Part shown: positions 24,639 through 34,156 of the stretch, piece by piece
How the letters are laid out: each line of letters starts with the position of its first letter
Numbering within the stretch: the first letter of the stretch is position 1
Source of the DNA: Algoriphagus sp.
GTDB taxonomy: Bacteria; Bacteroidota; Bacteroidia; Cytophagales; Cyclobacteriaceae
Assembly: GCA_029945945.1 (NCBI GenBank)
Contig: JAQSDM010000011.1
Coordinates: 248,001-312,000, forward strand
Reading direction: 5' to 3'
DNA: 64,000 nt
Position numbers and translations under genes: made by a program
The notes under the pieces: generated by a model
Database searches by the model: none
Told to the model about the DNA's origin: nothing
Seen by the model: only the letters and a program-made list of their open reading frames with translations

Positions 24639-27158
24639 ATGATTAATACCTTTATCGGTAACCTGGGCCACTTCATGACGATAGTGGCTTTTGTGAGTGC
24701 TTTGGTTACGGCATACGCATACATCCAATATTTCCAAGCAAACGAAATCGAAAAAGCAAGCTGGAAAAGATTCAGCAGAATCAGCTTTTACATTCACGGT
24801 GCATCAAGCGTCATGATTGCTTTTTCTCTGTTTGAGATTATCTACAATCACCGCTTCGAATATTTTTACGCCTATTCTCACAGTTCCAAAGCGCTTCCTG
24901 TTCACTACATGATCTCCAGTTTCTGGGAAGGTCAGGAGGGAGCTTTTATCCTTTGGATTTTCTGGAATGTGGTTTTGGGAGCAATTTTGATCAATACCAA
25001 TAAGTTCTGGGAAGCACCGGTTATGGTAGTTTTTGCCTTGGTGCAAGCCTTCCTTGTTTCCATGATTATGGGTGTGGTGATCGGAGATTTGAAGTTGGGA
25101 AGCTCTCCTTTTATCCTTTTGAGGGATGCGACTGCAGCACCGATTTTCCAGATGAATCCGGACTTTGTGCCTGAAGACGGTACAGGTCTCAACCCACTTT
25201 TGCAAAATATCTGGATGGTGATTCATCCTCCGACGCTCTTCCTTGGCTATGCCTCTACGCTTGTTCCGTTTGCATTTTTGATCGGCGGATTGGTCACCAA
25301 AAAATACTCTGAGTGGATTCGTCCAGCTTTGCCTTGGGCGATTTTCTCTGCGATGATCCTCGGAATGGGAATCATCATGGGTGCCTATTGGGCATATGTG
25401 ACGCTGAACTTTGGAGGATATTGGAACTGGGATCCGGTGGAAAATGCAGTCTACGTTCCATGGCTGATTCTGGTCGCCTCGATCCACACGATGATCACTT
25501 TCAAGAAAAGTAGCACAGCGCTGAAAACCTCGATTGTATTGGTGATCATGACGTTCATCCTGGTCCTTTATGCAACTTTCCTGGTAAGGTCAGGGGTTTT
25601 GGGAGATGCATCTGTGCACTCGTTTACGGATTTGGGACTTTCCGGGCAACTCTTGATCTACATGCTATTCTTCCTGTTCATTGCGATTTTCCTCGCAGCA
25701 AGAGCATGGAAGCATATCCCGACTTCTGAAAAAGAAGCTTCTGTTTACTCTCGTGAATTCTGGGTTTTCATCGGTGCCACTACATTAGCATTAATGGCTT
25801 TCCAGGTGATTCTTCCTACTTCCATTCCTGTTTGGAATGCGCTCGTGGAGAGTTTCGGAGGGATTTCTAACATGGCTCCACCAGCTGATCAGATCGAATT
25901 CTACACCAAGTTTCAACTTTGGTTTGCTGTTGTTCTCGCCTTGCTTACAGCAGTTGGGCAGTTTTTCTGGTGGCAAAAAATTGATAAAAAGGCATTGAAA
26001 GATGCTTTGCTTACCCCGTATATTATTTCTGTTTTGCTATCAGCAGCGATTATCGTTTTCGCCAAAGTCTATGACTGGAAATACATCATCGTGGTCTTGG
26101 CAGGTACATTCACGATCGTTGCCAACTCAGTTATTTTGGCGAAAATCTTAAAGAAATCTACTTTCAAGCTCGCCGGTGGATCCCTGGCACATATTGGTTT
26201 GGGAATGGTCCTGATCGGAATCATGTTCAGCTCGGGCTATTCGGACGTAATCTCGATCAACATGTCAGGGCTTACTTACAGCAACAGCTGGGAAGATGAA
26301 TTGAACAAAGAGCACGTTTTGCTTTGGATCAATAAGCCAACTCAGATGAAAGACTACACGGTAATTTATCGTGGACGTCAGAAGAAGGTGGTCGGAGTGC
26401 CTGAGTACGTTCCTGCAAAAATCCTCGAATCTACAGGCGTTATCAATGAGGCGATTGCATTGGAAGATTACAAAGATCATTTCAAAAAGGGGGAAACTGT
26501 CAAGATTGTCCTGGAGGAAAATGATTACTTCAAGATCGATTACATGCAGAATGAAGTCATGCAGTTCTCCTTGAATCCAATGTCTCAGTTCAACGAGGGA
26601 ATGGGAGGATTGATCTCTTCACCTGATTCAAAAATCTACCTCGACAAAGATTTGTACACCTACGTGGCTGCAATGAATGATCACTCCGATCCTGACTGGA
26701 AAGAAGATGAGATGTATGAAGTCGCTCCCGGGGAACAATTCCACGTAGCTGATTTCGTGACTTACTTCGACGGGGCTGAGGTTTTGAAAGAACTGGAAGG
26801 ATACACACTTCAGGAAGGTGATGTTGCGGTGAAAGCTAAATTGAGAATCCTTGATTACGATGTAGAAAAAGTGATGGAGCCAACCTTCATCATCCGAAAT
26901 AACCAAGTGGGTAAAATGCCTGTCGTGGATGAAGAACTAGGCCTGAAAATCAGTCTGGAGAATATCCTTCCCGAGCAAAACAAGTTTGTCTTCAAAGTCA
27001 ATCAATACCAAAAAGACTACGTGGTGATGAAAGCGATCGTGAAGCCATACATCAACGTGCTTTGGATCGGAACGATCATTATGCTCACCGGATTTACGGT
27101 TGCCATCTTCCGCAGATTCGACGAGTTTAAGAAAATGAGAGATAAAGGCCTTGAGTAA
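24639..27158 (+). CDS. ccmF: Cytochrome c haem lyase CcmF
   Basis: Large multi-helix membrane protein (839 residues) that attaches haem to apocytochromes c. The WWD loop GGYWNWDPVENAVYVPW lies near residue 265; HPPTLFLGYASTLVPFAF near 185 carries the conserved His; LVRSGVLGDASVHSFTD near 320 is the family signature. It is longer than E. coli CcmF (about 650), with an extra C-terminal periplasmic domain (about residues 550-800, charged). No CcmH or CcmI is seen. Last gene of the ccm run, followed by a heptad array and terminator. Confidence 0.94.
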   Translation: MINTFIGNLGHFMTIVAFVSALVTAYAYIQYFQANEIEKASWKRFSRISFYIHGASSVMIAFSLFEIIYNHRFEYFYAYSHSSKALPVHYMISSFWEGQEGAFILWIFWNVVLGAILINTNKFWEAPVMVVFALVQAFLVSMIMGVVIGDLKLGSSPFILLRDATAAPIFQMNPDFVPEDGTGLNPLLQNIWMVIHPPTLFLGYASTLVPFAFLIGGLVTKKYSEWIRPALPWAIFSAMILGMGIIMGAYWAYVTLNFGGYWNWDPVENAVYVPWLILVASIHTMITFKKSSTALKTSIVLVIMTFILVLYATFLVRSGVLGDASVHSFTDLGLSGQLLIYMLFFLFIAIFLAARAWKHIPTSEKEASVYSREFWVFIGATTLALMAFQVILPTSIPVWNALVESFGGISNMAPPADQIEFYTKFQLWFAVVLALLTAVGQFFWWQKIDKKALKDALLTPYIISVLLSAAIIVFAKVYDWKYIIVVLAGTFTIVANSVILAKILKKSTFKLAGGSLAHIGLGMVLIGIMFSSGYSDVISINMSGLTYSNSWEDELNKEHVLLWINKPTQMKDYTVIYRGRQKKVVGVPEYVPAKILESTGVINEAIALEDYKDHFKKGETVKIVLEENDYFKIDYMQNEVMQFSLNPMSQFNEGMGGLISSPDSKIYLDKDLYTYVAAMNDHSDPDWKEDEMYEVAPGEQFHVADFVTYFDGAEVLKELEGYTLQEGDVAVKAKLRILDYDVEKVMEPTFIIRNNQVGKMPVVDEELGLKISLENILPEQNKFVFKVNQYQKDYVVMKAIVKPYINVLWIGTIIMLTGFTVAIFRRFDEFKKMRDKGLE

Positions 27159-27192
27159 GTTTGAAGGATTAAAGCTGAAAGTTGAAAAACAT
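27158..27192. repeat. Five-heptad array on the ccmF stop
   Basis: AGTTTGA, AGGATTA, AAGCTGA, AAGTTGA, AAAACAT: 35 bp in 7-bp phase beginning on the last base of the ccmF stop and ending just before the terminator. Confidence 0.62.
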
Positions 27193-27197
27193 AAAAA

Positions 27198-27224
27198 TAG
27201 CCTGGTGGAAGCCGGGCTTTTTTT
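27198..27224 (+). terminator. Terminator after ccmF
   Basis: Stem AGCCTGG with CCGGGCT (one wobble) followed by TTTTTTT. Confidence 0.8.
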
Positions 27225-27301
27225 ATGGGCGATTTTTGCTTTTGGAGATCAAAGGTGAAATGGGATAAGTCCTGCTTCAGGAGAAACTGGACAACTCTAA
27301 A

Positions 27302-27329
27302 ACAAAAAAGCCCGGCTTAAACCTGGCTC
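27302..27329 (-). terminator. Terminator after pheS
   Basis: Minus-strand stem AGCCAGG with CCGGGCT followed by TTTTTTGTT, about 30 nt beyond the pheS stop. It resembles the ccmF terminator on the opposite strand. Confidence 0.75.
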
Positions 27330-27330
27330 T

Positions 27331-27365
27331 TTCAGACTTCATATTTCTGATTTCAGACTTAAAGC
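27331..27365. repeat. Five-heptad array on the pheS stop
   Basis: TTCAGAC, TTCATAT, TTCTGAT, TTCAGAC, TTAAAGC: 35 bp in 7-bp phase, covering the pheS stop. A close relative (AGACTTCATATTTCTGA) recurs at 29287-29303 beside the stop of the outer-membrane gene. Confidence 0.68.
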
Positions 27366-28387
27366 AAGGGAGTAAACTGCTTCAGGAATCGGACATCATT
27401 CTCGGTAAACAATCTCAAATCTTTGATCTGATACTTCAGCATCGCGATCCGCTCGATTCCCATTCCGAAGGCAAACCCTGTGTATTTCTGAGAATCAATT
27501 CCACAATTCTCCAGCACATTCGGATCAACCATTCCTGACCCTCCGATCTCTACCCAGCCGCTTCCTTTGCAGACATTGCAGCCCTTTCCACCACAGATCA
27601 GGCACGAAATATCAATCTCAGCGCTTGGCTCAGTGAAAGGAAAAAAGGATGGACGGAAGCGCACTTTGGTTTCCTTGCCAAACATCTCCTTGGCAAAGTG
27701 ATAAAGGGTATTCTTCAAATCCGCAAAACCAACATTCTCATCCACATACAAGCCCTCAACCTGATGGAAGATGCAATGCGCACGAGCTGAGATCGCCTCG
27801 TTTCTGTAAACTCTTCCCGGAGAAAGGGTACGAATTGGTGGCTTTTGGTTTTCCATCACTCGCACCTGCACGGATGAAGTATGCGTACGAAGTGCGATAT
27901 CCGGATTTTTCTCAATGAAAAAAGTATCCTGCATTTCCCTTGCCGGGTGATTTTCAGGGAAGTTCAATGCGGTGAAGTTATGCCAGTCATCTTCGATCTC
28001 AGGTCCTTCGGAAAGATTAAAACCAATCCGCTCGAAGATCTCAATGATCCGCTGACGAGTGGCTGTAAGCGGGTGAATCCCACCCAACCCCTGATTGCCA
28101 GGAGGAAGTGTCAAGTCAATTCCGGCAGATTTTGATTTTTTATTCGCCTGAGCGACTTTCTCGATCAGCTCTTGAAACTTCTCCTCCGCGAGTTGCTTCA
28201 CGCTATTAACAACCTGACCATATGCCTTTTTCTCCTCATTTGGAATTTGACCCATGGCCGCAAAAAGCTCCCCTACAACGCTTTTCTTGGAGATAAACTC
28301 CATTCTGTAAGCTTCAAGTTGGTCCGGTGTTTTGGCGTCTGCTGCTGCGATGGAAGCTTTGATCGCTTCAATTTTCTCCTGATACAT
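27359..28387 (-). CDS. pheS: Phenylalanyl-tRNA synthetase alpha subunit
   Basis: Catalytic alpha subunit of the alpha2-beta2 class II enzyme charging tRNA-Phe. An N-terminal coiled coil (about residues 1-90) is followed by the catalytic core: HPLTATRQRIIEIFERIGF, FPENHPAREMQDTFF (motif 2 area), HTSSVQVRVM, RVYRNEAISARAHCIFHQVEG, and motif 3 GMGIERIAMLKYQI. 342 residues is typical. pheT is not adjacent, as is common in Bacteroidota. A TAGCTTTG box lies 22 nt before the ATG. Confidence 0.97.
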   Translation of the reverse strand: MYQEKIEAIKASIAAADAKTPDQLEAYRMEFISKKSVVGELFAAMGQIPNEEKKAYGQVVNSVKQLAEEKFQELIEKVAQANKKSKSAGIDLTLPPGNQGLGGIHPLTATRQRIIEIFERIGFNLSEGPEIEDDWHNFTALNFPENHPAREMQDTFFIEKNPDIALRTHTSSVQVRVMENQKPPIRTLSPGRVYRNEAISARAHCIFHQVEGLYVDENVGFADLKNTLYHFAKEMFGKETKVRFRPSFFPFTEPSAEIDISCLICGGKGCNVCKGSGWVEIGGSGMVDPNVLENCGIDSQKYTGFAFGMGIERIAMLKYQIKDLRLFTENDVRFLKQFTPLL

Positions 28388-28409
28388 GAGATGGAAATTA
28401 TTCGAAACG

Positions 28410-28417
28410 CAAAGCTA
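28410..28417 (-). promoter_or_regulatory. pheS -7 box TAGCTTTG
   Basis: Exact TAnnTTTG on the minus strand, 22 nt before the pheS ATG. Confidence 0.6.
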
Positions 28418-28640
28418 AGAGTTTTGAGGTTTTTTGGGTAAAGAAAAAGCAGGGAATGAATTTGTCTCTTCCGATGAAGTTGATCTGCTTATCCAGAAGC
28501 AGAATTAGGAAAAAAATCTAATCCAGGAAGTTCCGATCCGTTTACCGAAAGTTTCGAACTCTGAAAAAAAAAATCTACTCCACTAAATCCAGTATCTCAA
28601 ACCTCCTCGTATCTCCATCCAAATACAAAACAACAAAACC

Positions 28641-29207
28641 ATGAACGTTAACAATTTCTTCAAAGTGGCTATTGCAGCCTTCATTTTCTTGTCAGCAAAC
28701 GTAGCTTTTGCTCAAATGGAAAAAACAGTAACAGTCGGTGGCGCACCGATGTACCCTTCCAAAAACATCGTGGAAAACGCAGTAAACTCTGCTGATCACA
28801 CGACATTGGTTGCAGCAGTGAAAGCAGCAGGTTTGGTGGAGACACTTCAGTCAAAAGGACCTTTCACCGTATTCGCTCCTGAGAATTCAGCTTTCGCAAA
28901 GCTTCCTGCCGGAACAGTTGAAACTCTTCTGAAGCCTGAAAACAAAGGCCAGTTGACTTCAGTCCTGACTTACCATGTAGTAGCAGGCAGAATGGGATCG
29001 AAAGAAATCGCTGAAGCAATCAAAAAAGGAAATGGCAAAGCTGTGCTGACAACAGTACAAGGCGGAACTCTGACTGCCTGGATGCAGGGAAAAGATCTTT
29101 ACATCACAGATGCAAACGGTGGCAAATCTAAAGTGACAATCGCCGATGTATTCCAGTCTAACGGTGTGATTCACTCTGTTGACACAGTGGTACTTCCTAA
29201 GATGTAA
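28641..29207 (+). CDS. Secreted fasciclin-domain protein
   Basis: 188 residues with a signal peptide (cleavage near NVAFAQ) and one FAS1 domain: residues 45-185 show NSADHTTLVAAVKAAGLVETLQSKGPFTVFAPENSAFAKLP, then LTYHVVAGRM (the conserved YH motif) and SNGVIHSVDTVVLPKM at the end. FAS1 domains mediate adhesion or surface contacts. It is followed by a strong bidirectional terminator, so it is transcribed alone. The ligand is unknown. Confidence 0.93.
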   Translation: MNVNNFFKVAIAAFIFLSANVAFAQMEKTVTVGGAPMYPSKNIVENAVNSADHTTLVAAVKAAGLVETLQSKGPFTVFAPENSAFAKLPAGTVETLLKPENKGQLTSVLTYHVVAGRMGSKEIAEAIKKGNGKAVLTTVQGGTLTAWMQGKDLYITDANGGKSKVTIADVFQSNGVIHSVDTVVLPKM

Positions 29208-29242
29208 TTGGAAGCTTGAAGTCGATAGACCATAGCAGAAAG

Positions 29243-29281
29243 AAAAAAAGAGCTGGCCAATAATGGTCAGCTCTTTTTTTC
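29243..29281. terminator. Bidirectional terminator between fasciclin and outer-membrane genes
   Basis: Eleven-bp stem (AGAGCTGGCCA with TGGTCAGCTCT, one wobble), A-rich before and T-rich after, so it works on both strands for the convergent pair. Confidence 0.93.
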
Positions 29282-29304
29282 TTTTTAGACTTCATATTTC
29301 TGAA

Positions 29305-32184
29305 TTACCAGGTTCTTCCCCCCGGAGGTCTTCCCATTTGCCAAGGCTGCTGCGGTTCCGCTGCCGGCTGTTTGAAGTTGCCGATGATGTAGGTGAAGGT
29401 CAGCATGGCGTAGCGAGTTAGCACATTGGTATAAACGTCCGTCACTGATACATCCGAAATGGTTCTGCTGATGCTGTTGTTTTCATTTAGCAAGTCAAAG
29501 ATCACCACCTTCAGTTCTGCCTTGTTGTTTTTTGCAAAGCGATATCCACCTTCGATATTCCAAAGCCAGAAATTCTGATTGAAGCCTTCAGTCAATCCAG
29601 TATATAACGTGTGATTCAAATTATTTCCGATAAAAAGTTTCCCATTATTCGGAGAGAAATAGAGTCTCAAGTTGGATTCCTGATAGTAATAATTATTGTC
29701 CTGAGTTGTATTCAGACTACTGTTTACAATGTTGTAAGTTCCTGTGCTACTAAGGGTGAAATCAAAGTTCTTGCTCACGTTACTGGTGAAAGTCAGTCCC
29801 TGACTCAAAGCAAGGTTATCATTCAGGTTTTTCTCCCCATTGATGATCCCCGGAATCCTATTGAAATTCACTCGGGAATTTAAATTAAAGTTGGTTTTGA
29901 TCCCTTTGATCGGTGCACCGTAGGTCAGGAAAAAACTGGTTCGGAAATTTCCATCCAGGTTGATCGGCTGAGAGATTTGTCCTCCCGGACGAAGCAGGAT
30001 TTCATCATTGATAAGCGTGTCCTTAGCTGTAATAAACGTATTGCTACCGATGTAATTGCTGGTTCCTGAGTAATTCAGGAACAGGAAAAGCGTTCTGGAT
30101 TTCTCCAGATTTACTTTACTGACGTTTGCGAAAATGTTATGATTGAAGCTTTGTCCAAGATTCGGATTACCCACACTTAGGTTTAGGGGATTTGAGTTAT
30201 TAACTACATTCTGCAATTCTCTCACACTTGGTTCGTCGGTGTCGGTACGATATCTGAATCGATAGCTTAGCCCTGATTCGGTATTTCTGTAATTCACATT
30301 CGCACTTGGCAGGATGTTGTTAAAATCCCTGACAAAGACCCCTTCCGTTGGGAAAAAAGCCTCATTGTCCAATCTCGAGTTTTGGTAATCCAGGTTAAAA
30401 TTCAAATTCCAGCCTGCATTGTTATATGCATATCCTGATCTCAATCGGTGAGTAATAAATTTATTATCGAACTCATTACTCAAGGCAGAGTCAAGTTCGA
30501 AAAGACCCGGAGTTTCACCCAGAACATATACTTTTTGATCAGAAGAAGTTTTATTATTCCCGACCTGATATCCGAATGTTCCAATCGCCTTTTCTCCCAA
30601 TGGTTCGGTCCAGGTCAGATTTACCCGATAATTAAATCCATCCGAAAGCGCGTCAGTTTCCTGAATTGTCGTGTCAAGTCTGACTCTGTTGTAATCGATA
30701 CTGGCAGCCAGAAGATCTGAGAATTGGTCCCGCTTGGTCCAGGCAGTAAATACATCTGTAGAAAGTGTCCTTCCCTTCTTTTCAAATTTGTACCGGTACG
30801 TAAGGTTATTTGAAATATTGTATGACTTGGTCTCAGCATCCGAAACAGATCTCAAAGCACTCAGCGAATCGCCGGTACTTGCTAAAGTCAAGGCATCCCG
30901 GTCACTGAAAGTGTTGTTTGTCTGGAATGAAATATTTGGAGTGACAATGATGGAGTTCTTCGCGTTCAAATCTGCCTCAATTCGGGCATTCACCCGATGA
31001 TTCGAATTATCTGCAGTATTGGTCAGATTTTCCTGATAGATCTGGCTGATGGATTCATTGACAACCGTCTCACGATTGGTGACTTGCTGAAGCGTGTTTG
31101 CAGTATTGTTGAAGAAATAGCTTCCTGAGAAATTCACTTTCTTTCCCCATTTGTCACTATAGTTAAGTCCCAAGGCATTGGTATCGGTGATTCCACCTGA
31201 GTTACCTACGAAGAAATTATTACCTCCTCCACCGCCAAATTGATTACCTCCACCTCCCGGGCGTCTTCCTCCTCCTCCTCCGGCACCGGCAACGGCACTG
31301 ACACCAGCCAGATCCTGGCTTGAGAAATTTTGCTGATTGATATTATTAAACAAACCCAAAATTGAGATTTTCTGATCTCCTTTAAACAGGTTGATGCTTC
31401 CTCCCGCGGAATAGCGATCGTCAGTTCCGTATCCGGCGTAAGCCCTTCCGAATTGACCATTTTTACTGTTTTCTTTCAGAATTATGTTGATGGTTTTGGT
31501 ATAGTTGCCATCATCAAAACCTGTCAATCGGCTTTGATCTGAGCGCTGATCCAATACCTCCACGCGATCAATTGCGTCAGCCGGAAGATTTCGAAGTGCA
31601 ATGCTTGGGTCAGAACCGAAGAATTCACGACCATCAACCAGTATTTTTTGAACTTGCTCTCCCTGAGCTTGAACCTGGCCATTTTGAAAAGTCACACCCG
31701 GTAGCTTTCGTATCAAATCTTCTGCCTGCGCATTTTCCTGAGTTTTAAAAGCGCTTGCATTGAAGGAAGTCGTATCGCCTTTCATTTCTCCCACCGGAGA
31801 TTGTCCTTCAATCACCACTTCACCCAAGAGTTTGGTATCTTCCAACAGGATGAATTCGCCCAGTACTACCGGCTCACGCATTTCATGAATTCTGGTAATG
31901 GTTTGATAGCCAATAAATTTTATCTCAATTTTTACTGAAGGAATATTTGGCCTGACTACTTCAAATTTTCCTTGTGCATCCGTGACGGTCCCAATCAAAA
32001 GCGAGTCTGTGACGGTTTTGATGAGCACATTTGCTCCAATCATTGGAGTTTTGGAAACCCCATCCATTACGGTTCCGGTAAATTTCCGCTCGGGTCGAGC
32101 CTCACCAGCTGGTCTTTGTCCGTAAACTGAAAAAACCAGGAAAAAACTAAAAAACAAAGTTAAAACAGGGTAGATCTTTTTCAT
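29305..32184 (-). CDS. TonB-dependent receptor-like outer-membrane beta-barrel protein
   Basis: 959 residues with a signal peptide (cleaved near VYGQ). Residues 35-125 form a carboxypeptidase-regulatory-like domain (FTGTVMDGVSKTPMIGANVLI). A plug-like domain follows (IRKLPGVTFQNGQVQAQG, VQKILVDGREFFG, IDRVEVLDQRSDQSRLTGFDDGNYTKTINI), then a long barrel rich in alternating aromatic residues. A Gly-rich insert (AGGGGGRRPGGGGNQFGGGGG) near residue 310 and a Pro/Gln/Gly tail are unusual. It matches the Bacteroidota OMP family without a recognised SusD partner nearby, so the substrate is not predictable. Confidence 0.87.
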   Translation of the reverse strand: MKKIYPVLTLFFSFFLVFSVYGQRPAGEARPERKFTGTVMDGVSKTPMIGANVLIKTVTDSLLIGTVTDAQGKFEVVRPNIPSVKIEIKFIGYQTITRIHEMREPVVLGEFILLEDTKLLGEVVIEGQSPVGEMKGDTTSFNASAFKTQENAQAEDLIRKLPGVTFQNGQVQAQGEQVQKILVDGREFFGSDPSIALRNLPADAIDRVEVLDQRSDQSRLTGFDDGNYTKTINIILKENSKNGQFGRAYAGYGTDDRYSAGGSINLFKGDQKISILGLFNNINQQNFSSQDLAGVSAVAGAGGGGGRRPGGGGNQFGGGGGNNFFVGNSGGITDTNALGLNYSDKWGKKVNFSGSYFFNNTANTLQQVTNRETVVNESISQIYQENLTNTADNSNHRVNARIEADLNAKNSIIVTPNISFQTNNTFSDRDALTLASTGDSLSALRSVSDAETKSYNISNNLTYRYKFEKKGRTLSTDVFTAWTKRDQFSDLLAASIDYNRVRLDTTIQETDALSDGFNYRVNLTWTEPLGEKAIGTFGYQVGNNKTSSDQKVYVLGETPGLFELDSALSNEFDNKFITHRLRSGYAYNNAGWNLNFNLDYQNSRLDNEAFFPTEGVFVRDFNNILPSANVNYRNTESGLSYRFRYRTDTDEPSVRELQNVVNNSNPLNLSVGNPNLGQSFNHNIFANVSKVNLEKSRTLFLFLNYSGTSNYIGSNTFITAKDTLINDEILLRPGGQISQPINLDGNFRTSFFLTYGAPIKGIKTNFNLNSRVNFNRIPGIINGEKNLNDNLALSQGLTFTSNVSKNFDFTLSSTGTYNIVNSSLNTTQDNNYYYQESNLRLYFSPNNGKLFIGNNLNHTLYTGLTEGFNQNFWLWNIEGGYRFAKNNKAELKVVIFDLLNENNSISRTISDVSVTDVYTNVLTRYAMLTFTYIIGNFKQPAAEPQQPWQMGRPPGGRTW

Positions 32185-32298
32185 ATCAGTGCAAATGTCT
32201 GATACTTTGACTGATCTCGAAAGTAAAGGTTTATCCTAATCTGACTAAAAATTAGAATGGATAAAGGAACGGATAAATGGTCTGTAACTGATTTAGAA

Positions 32299-32634
32299 TT
32301 AAATCATTGACATGATCTCAGGATAAGAAATTCCATAGTGACTATTGTCGTAGACAGCAGTTCTGTTCTTGATGAGAATTACCTGAGGAGATTCATGAGG
32401 CACTCCAAATTCACTGGCGACTAGGTCGGAAATATCCCGATCGGCAATCAGATCCAGAAAATAGACCGTCACCTTCTCATCATCCCCAACTTTCCAGTTG
32501 CGGCGCACCCGATCCAAAGACATGCTGCTGATAGAGCATCTTGTACTATGCTTGAATATCAATACCGGCCGCTCTTCGCTCACGCTTTTGATTTCTTCAA
32601 TTTGGGATGCCTGAATAAGTTTATTCCAATTCAT
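32299..32634 (-). CDS. ytxJ: Bacillithiol-system redox protein YtxJ
   Basis: Thioredoxin-fold protein of the YtxJ/DUF2847 family, 111 residues. RPVLIFKHSTRCSISSMSLDRVRRNW carries the single active Cys in a TRCSIS context, and VPHESPQVILIKN has the cis-Pro loop. Family members are thought to act as monothiol bacilliredoxins reducing bacillithiolated proteins. Its presence suggests the organism makes bacillithiol, although the biosynthesis genes are not in the window. It is transcribed divergently from the DUF4403 gene. Confidence 0.9.
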   Translation of the reverse strand: MNWNKLIQASQIEEIKSVSEERPVLIFKHSTRCSISSMSLDRVRRNWKVGDDEKVTVYFLDLIADRDISDLVASEFGVPHESPQVILIKNRTAVYDNSHYGISYPEIMSMI

Positions 32635-32706
32635 TTTTGAGATTTTTTACCTTTAGGGCAATAGATCCGGGGACAAATAAGTTCCCTGTCTAACGATTCC
32701 TTTCAA

Positions 32707-34110
32707 ATGATGAAAATACATTTCCTGCACGACTTGAAAAAATACCTGGTTGTCATTCTTTTTTCTCCCTTTCTTATTTCTTCCTGCAAAAGTTTGAACC
32801 CGGCTGTCGTACCGCCGCCGGTGTCAGCGCCTGTTTCCTTTTCGACGGCAAATGTGCCTCTGTCGATTCCAAAACAGACATTAGACAATCTTCTCAACCA
32901 GCAAATCCCCAGAACTCTCCTGGAAGAAAAAGGATTGGATATGGGAAATGGGATTCAGGGGGACCTGACTTTTACCAGAAATGGCGCAGCATCCTGGAGA
33001 AGTTTGGACGGCCAGCAGATTGAAATCACGATTCCTATCAGAATCCAGGGTGAATTGGGACTTAAAAAAGGCGGGCTGGGCAGTTTCTTCCAATCTAAAG
33101 TTCCTCTGGACAAATCCTTTAAACCGGTTTTTGTTGTCAATCCTGAGATTAATTCGGATTGGGGTCTGGAGATCCGTGATTTTGAATTAATCGATTTGGG
33201 CGGAAAAATCGAGTTGAGCGTATTGGGAATGGATCTGGATCTCAGTGGAATCGTGAGGAAAGAAATCCGAAACTGGGCATCGATAAAATTCGGCCCCGGA
33301 AAAACGCTCGCCAGTTTCAAACCTTTCATTAATTCCGCCTGGGATCAGATAGGAAAACCATTTATGGTTGATTTTGGCGCTGGAAAAACTGCATTTTCCA
33401 TTCAGCCGGATTCAATCAAATTGAAAGAGTTTTTTGACTCCAGCCAAAATTATAACCTTTGGCTCGGCCTAAACGGAAAGGTAAATTCTCATCCGGCAGA
33501 GGCTGTACCTTCCCGGGCGTTCCCGCTTCCAGGCTTAAGCCCTAACGAAAATTCTGAAAATAAGCTTGAAATCATTCTTCCGCTGACTTTAAGCTATGCT
33601 CAGCTAAACGAGCTTTTGGGTGAAAATCTGAATGGAAAAACTTTCAAAGTTGACAAGAAGACAAGCCTGACACCGTCCGATATTCAGAGCAGCGCTTTCG
33701 GAGATTTATTGGCAATAAGTATGGATTTTTTTGCAGAGCAGACCGGTGGAAAAAGCCTTAAAGGAAAGCTTTTCGTTGTGGGAAAACCGGCTTACGATCC
33801 CATGACTCAAAGCCTGATTTTACAGGACCTCAATTTCAAAATTGAAAGTGGAAATCTTGGAGCTCAAACCGGCATTGGTCTTAAAAAGGGAAAAATCATT
33901 CGTCAGATTGAGAAGCGGGCAGTTTTCCCAATCGGAAACACCCTTCAGGAAAGCCTGGGAGGAATTCAAAATCGACTTGCCCTGGATACACCTTATGCAA
34001 ATCTCAAAGTCAGAGGAGTTACGATCGTACCCGGGGAATTTTATCCGACGGCAAACGGACTTTTGGTTCAGCTTAAAGCCACCGGAAAAGTTGACGTAAG
34101 CTGGAAATAA
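32707..34110 (+). CDS. DUF4403 family lipoprotein
   Basis: 467-residue predicted lipoprotein: signal FSPFLISSC, then a Pro-rich linker (AVVPPPVSAPVS). The body resembles DUF4403: STANVPLSIPKQTLDNLLNQQIPRTLLEE, later ITIPIRIQGELG and a C-terminal VPGEFYPTANGLLVQLKATGKVDVSW. Long alternating beta patterns suggest repeated lipid-binding-like folds, but that is inference. Whether translation starts at the first or second Met is unclear. It is followed by a bidirectional terminator shared with the HEAT gene. The function is unknown. Confidence 0.8.
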   Translation: MMKIHFLHDLKKYLVVILFSPFLISSCKSLNPAVVPPPVSAPVSFSTANVPLSIPKQTLDNLLNQQIPRTLLEEKGLDMGNGIQGDLTFTRNGAASWRSLDGQQIEITIPIRIQGELGLKKGGLGSFFQSKVPLDKSFKPVFVVNPEINSDWGLEIRDFELIDLGGKIELSVLGMDLDLSGIVRKEIRNWASIKFGPGKTLASFKPFINSAWDQIGKPFMVDFGAGKTAFSIQPDSIKLKEFFDSSQNYNLWLGLNGKVNSHPAEAVPSRAFPLPGLSPNENSENKLEIILPLTLSYAQLNELLGENLNGKTFKVDKKTSLTPSDIQSSAFGDLLAISMDFFAEQTGGKSLKGKLFVVGKPAYDPMTQSLILQDLNFKIESGNLGAQTGIGLKKGKIIRQIEKRAVFPIGNTLQESLGGIQNRLALDTPYANLKVRGVTIVPGEFYPTANGLLVQLKATGKVDVSWK

Positions 34111-34141
34111 AAAAGGACCGTCGATTTGACGATCCTTTTCC
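34111..34141. terminator. Bidirectional terminator after DUF4403 gene
   Basis: AAAAGGACCGTC with GACGATCCTTTT, one mismatch, T-rich on both flanks; shared with the convergent HEAT-repeat gene. Confidence 0.85.
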
Positions 34142-34156
34142 TTCACTTGATTTGGT

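Noticed and set aside
24804-25487. 227-aa minus ORF opposite ccmF
   Set aside because: It is a shadow ORF with composition unlike a real protein (many His, Arg and Pro).
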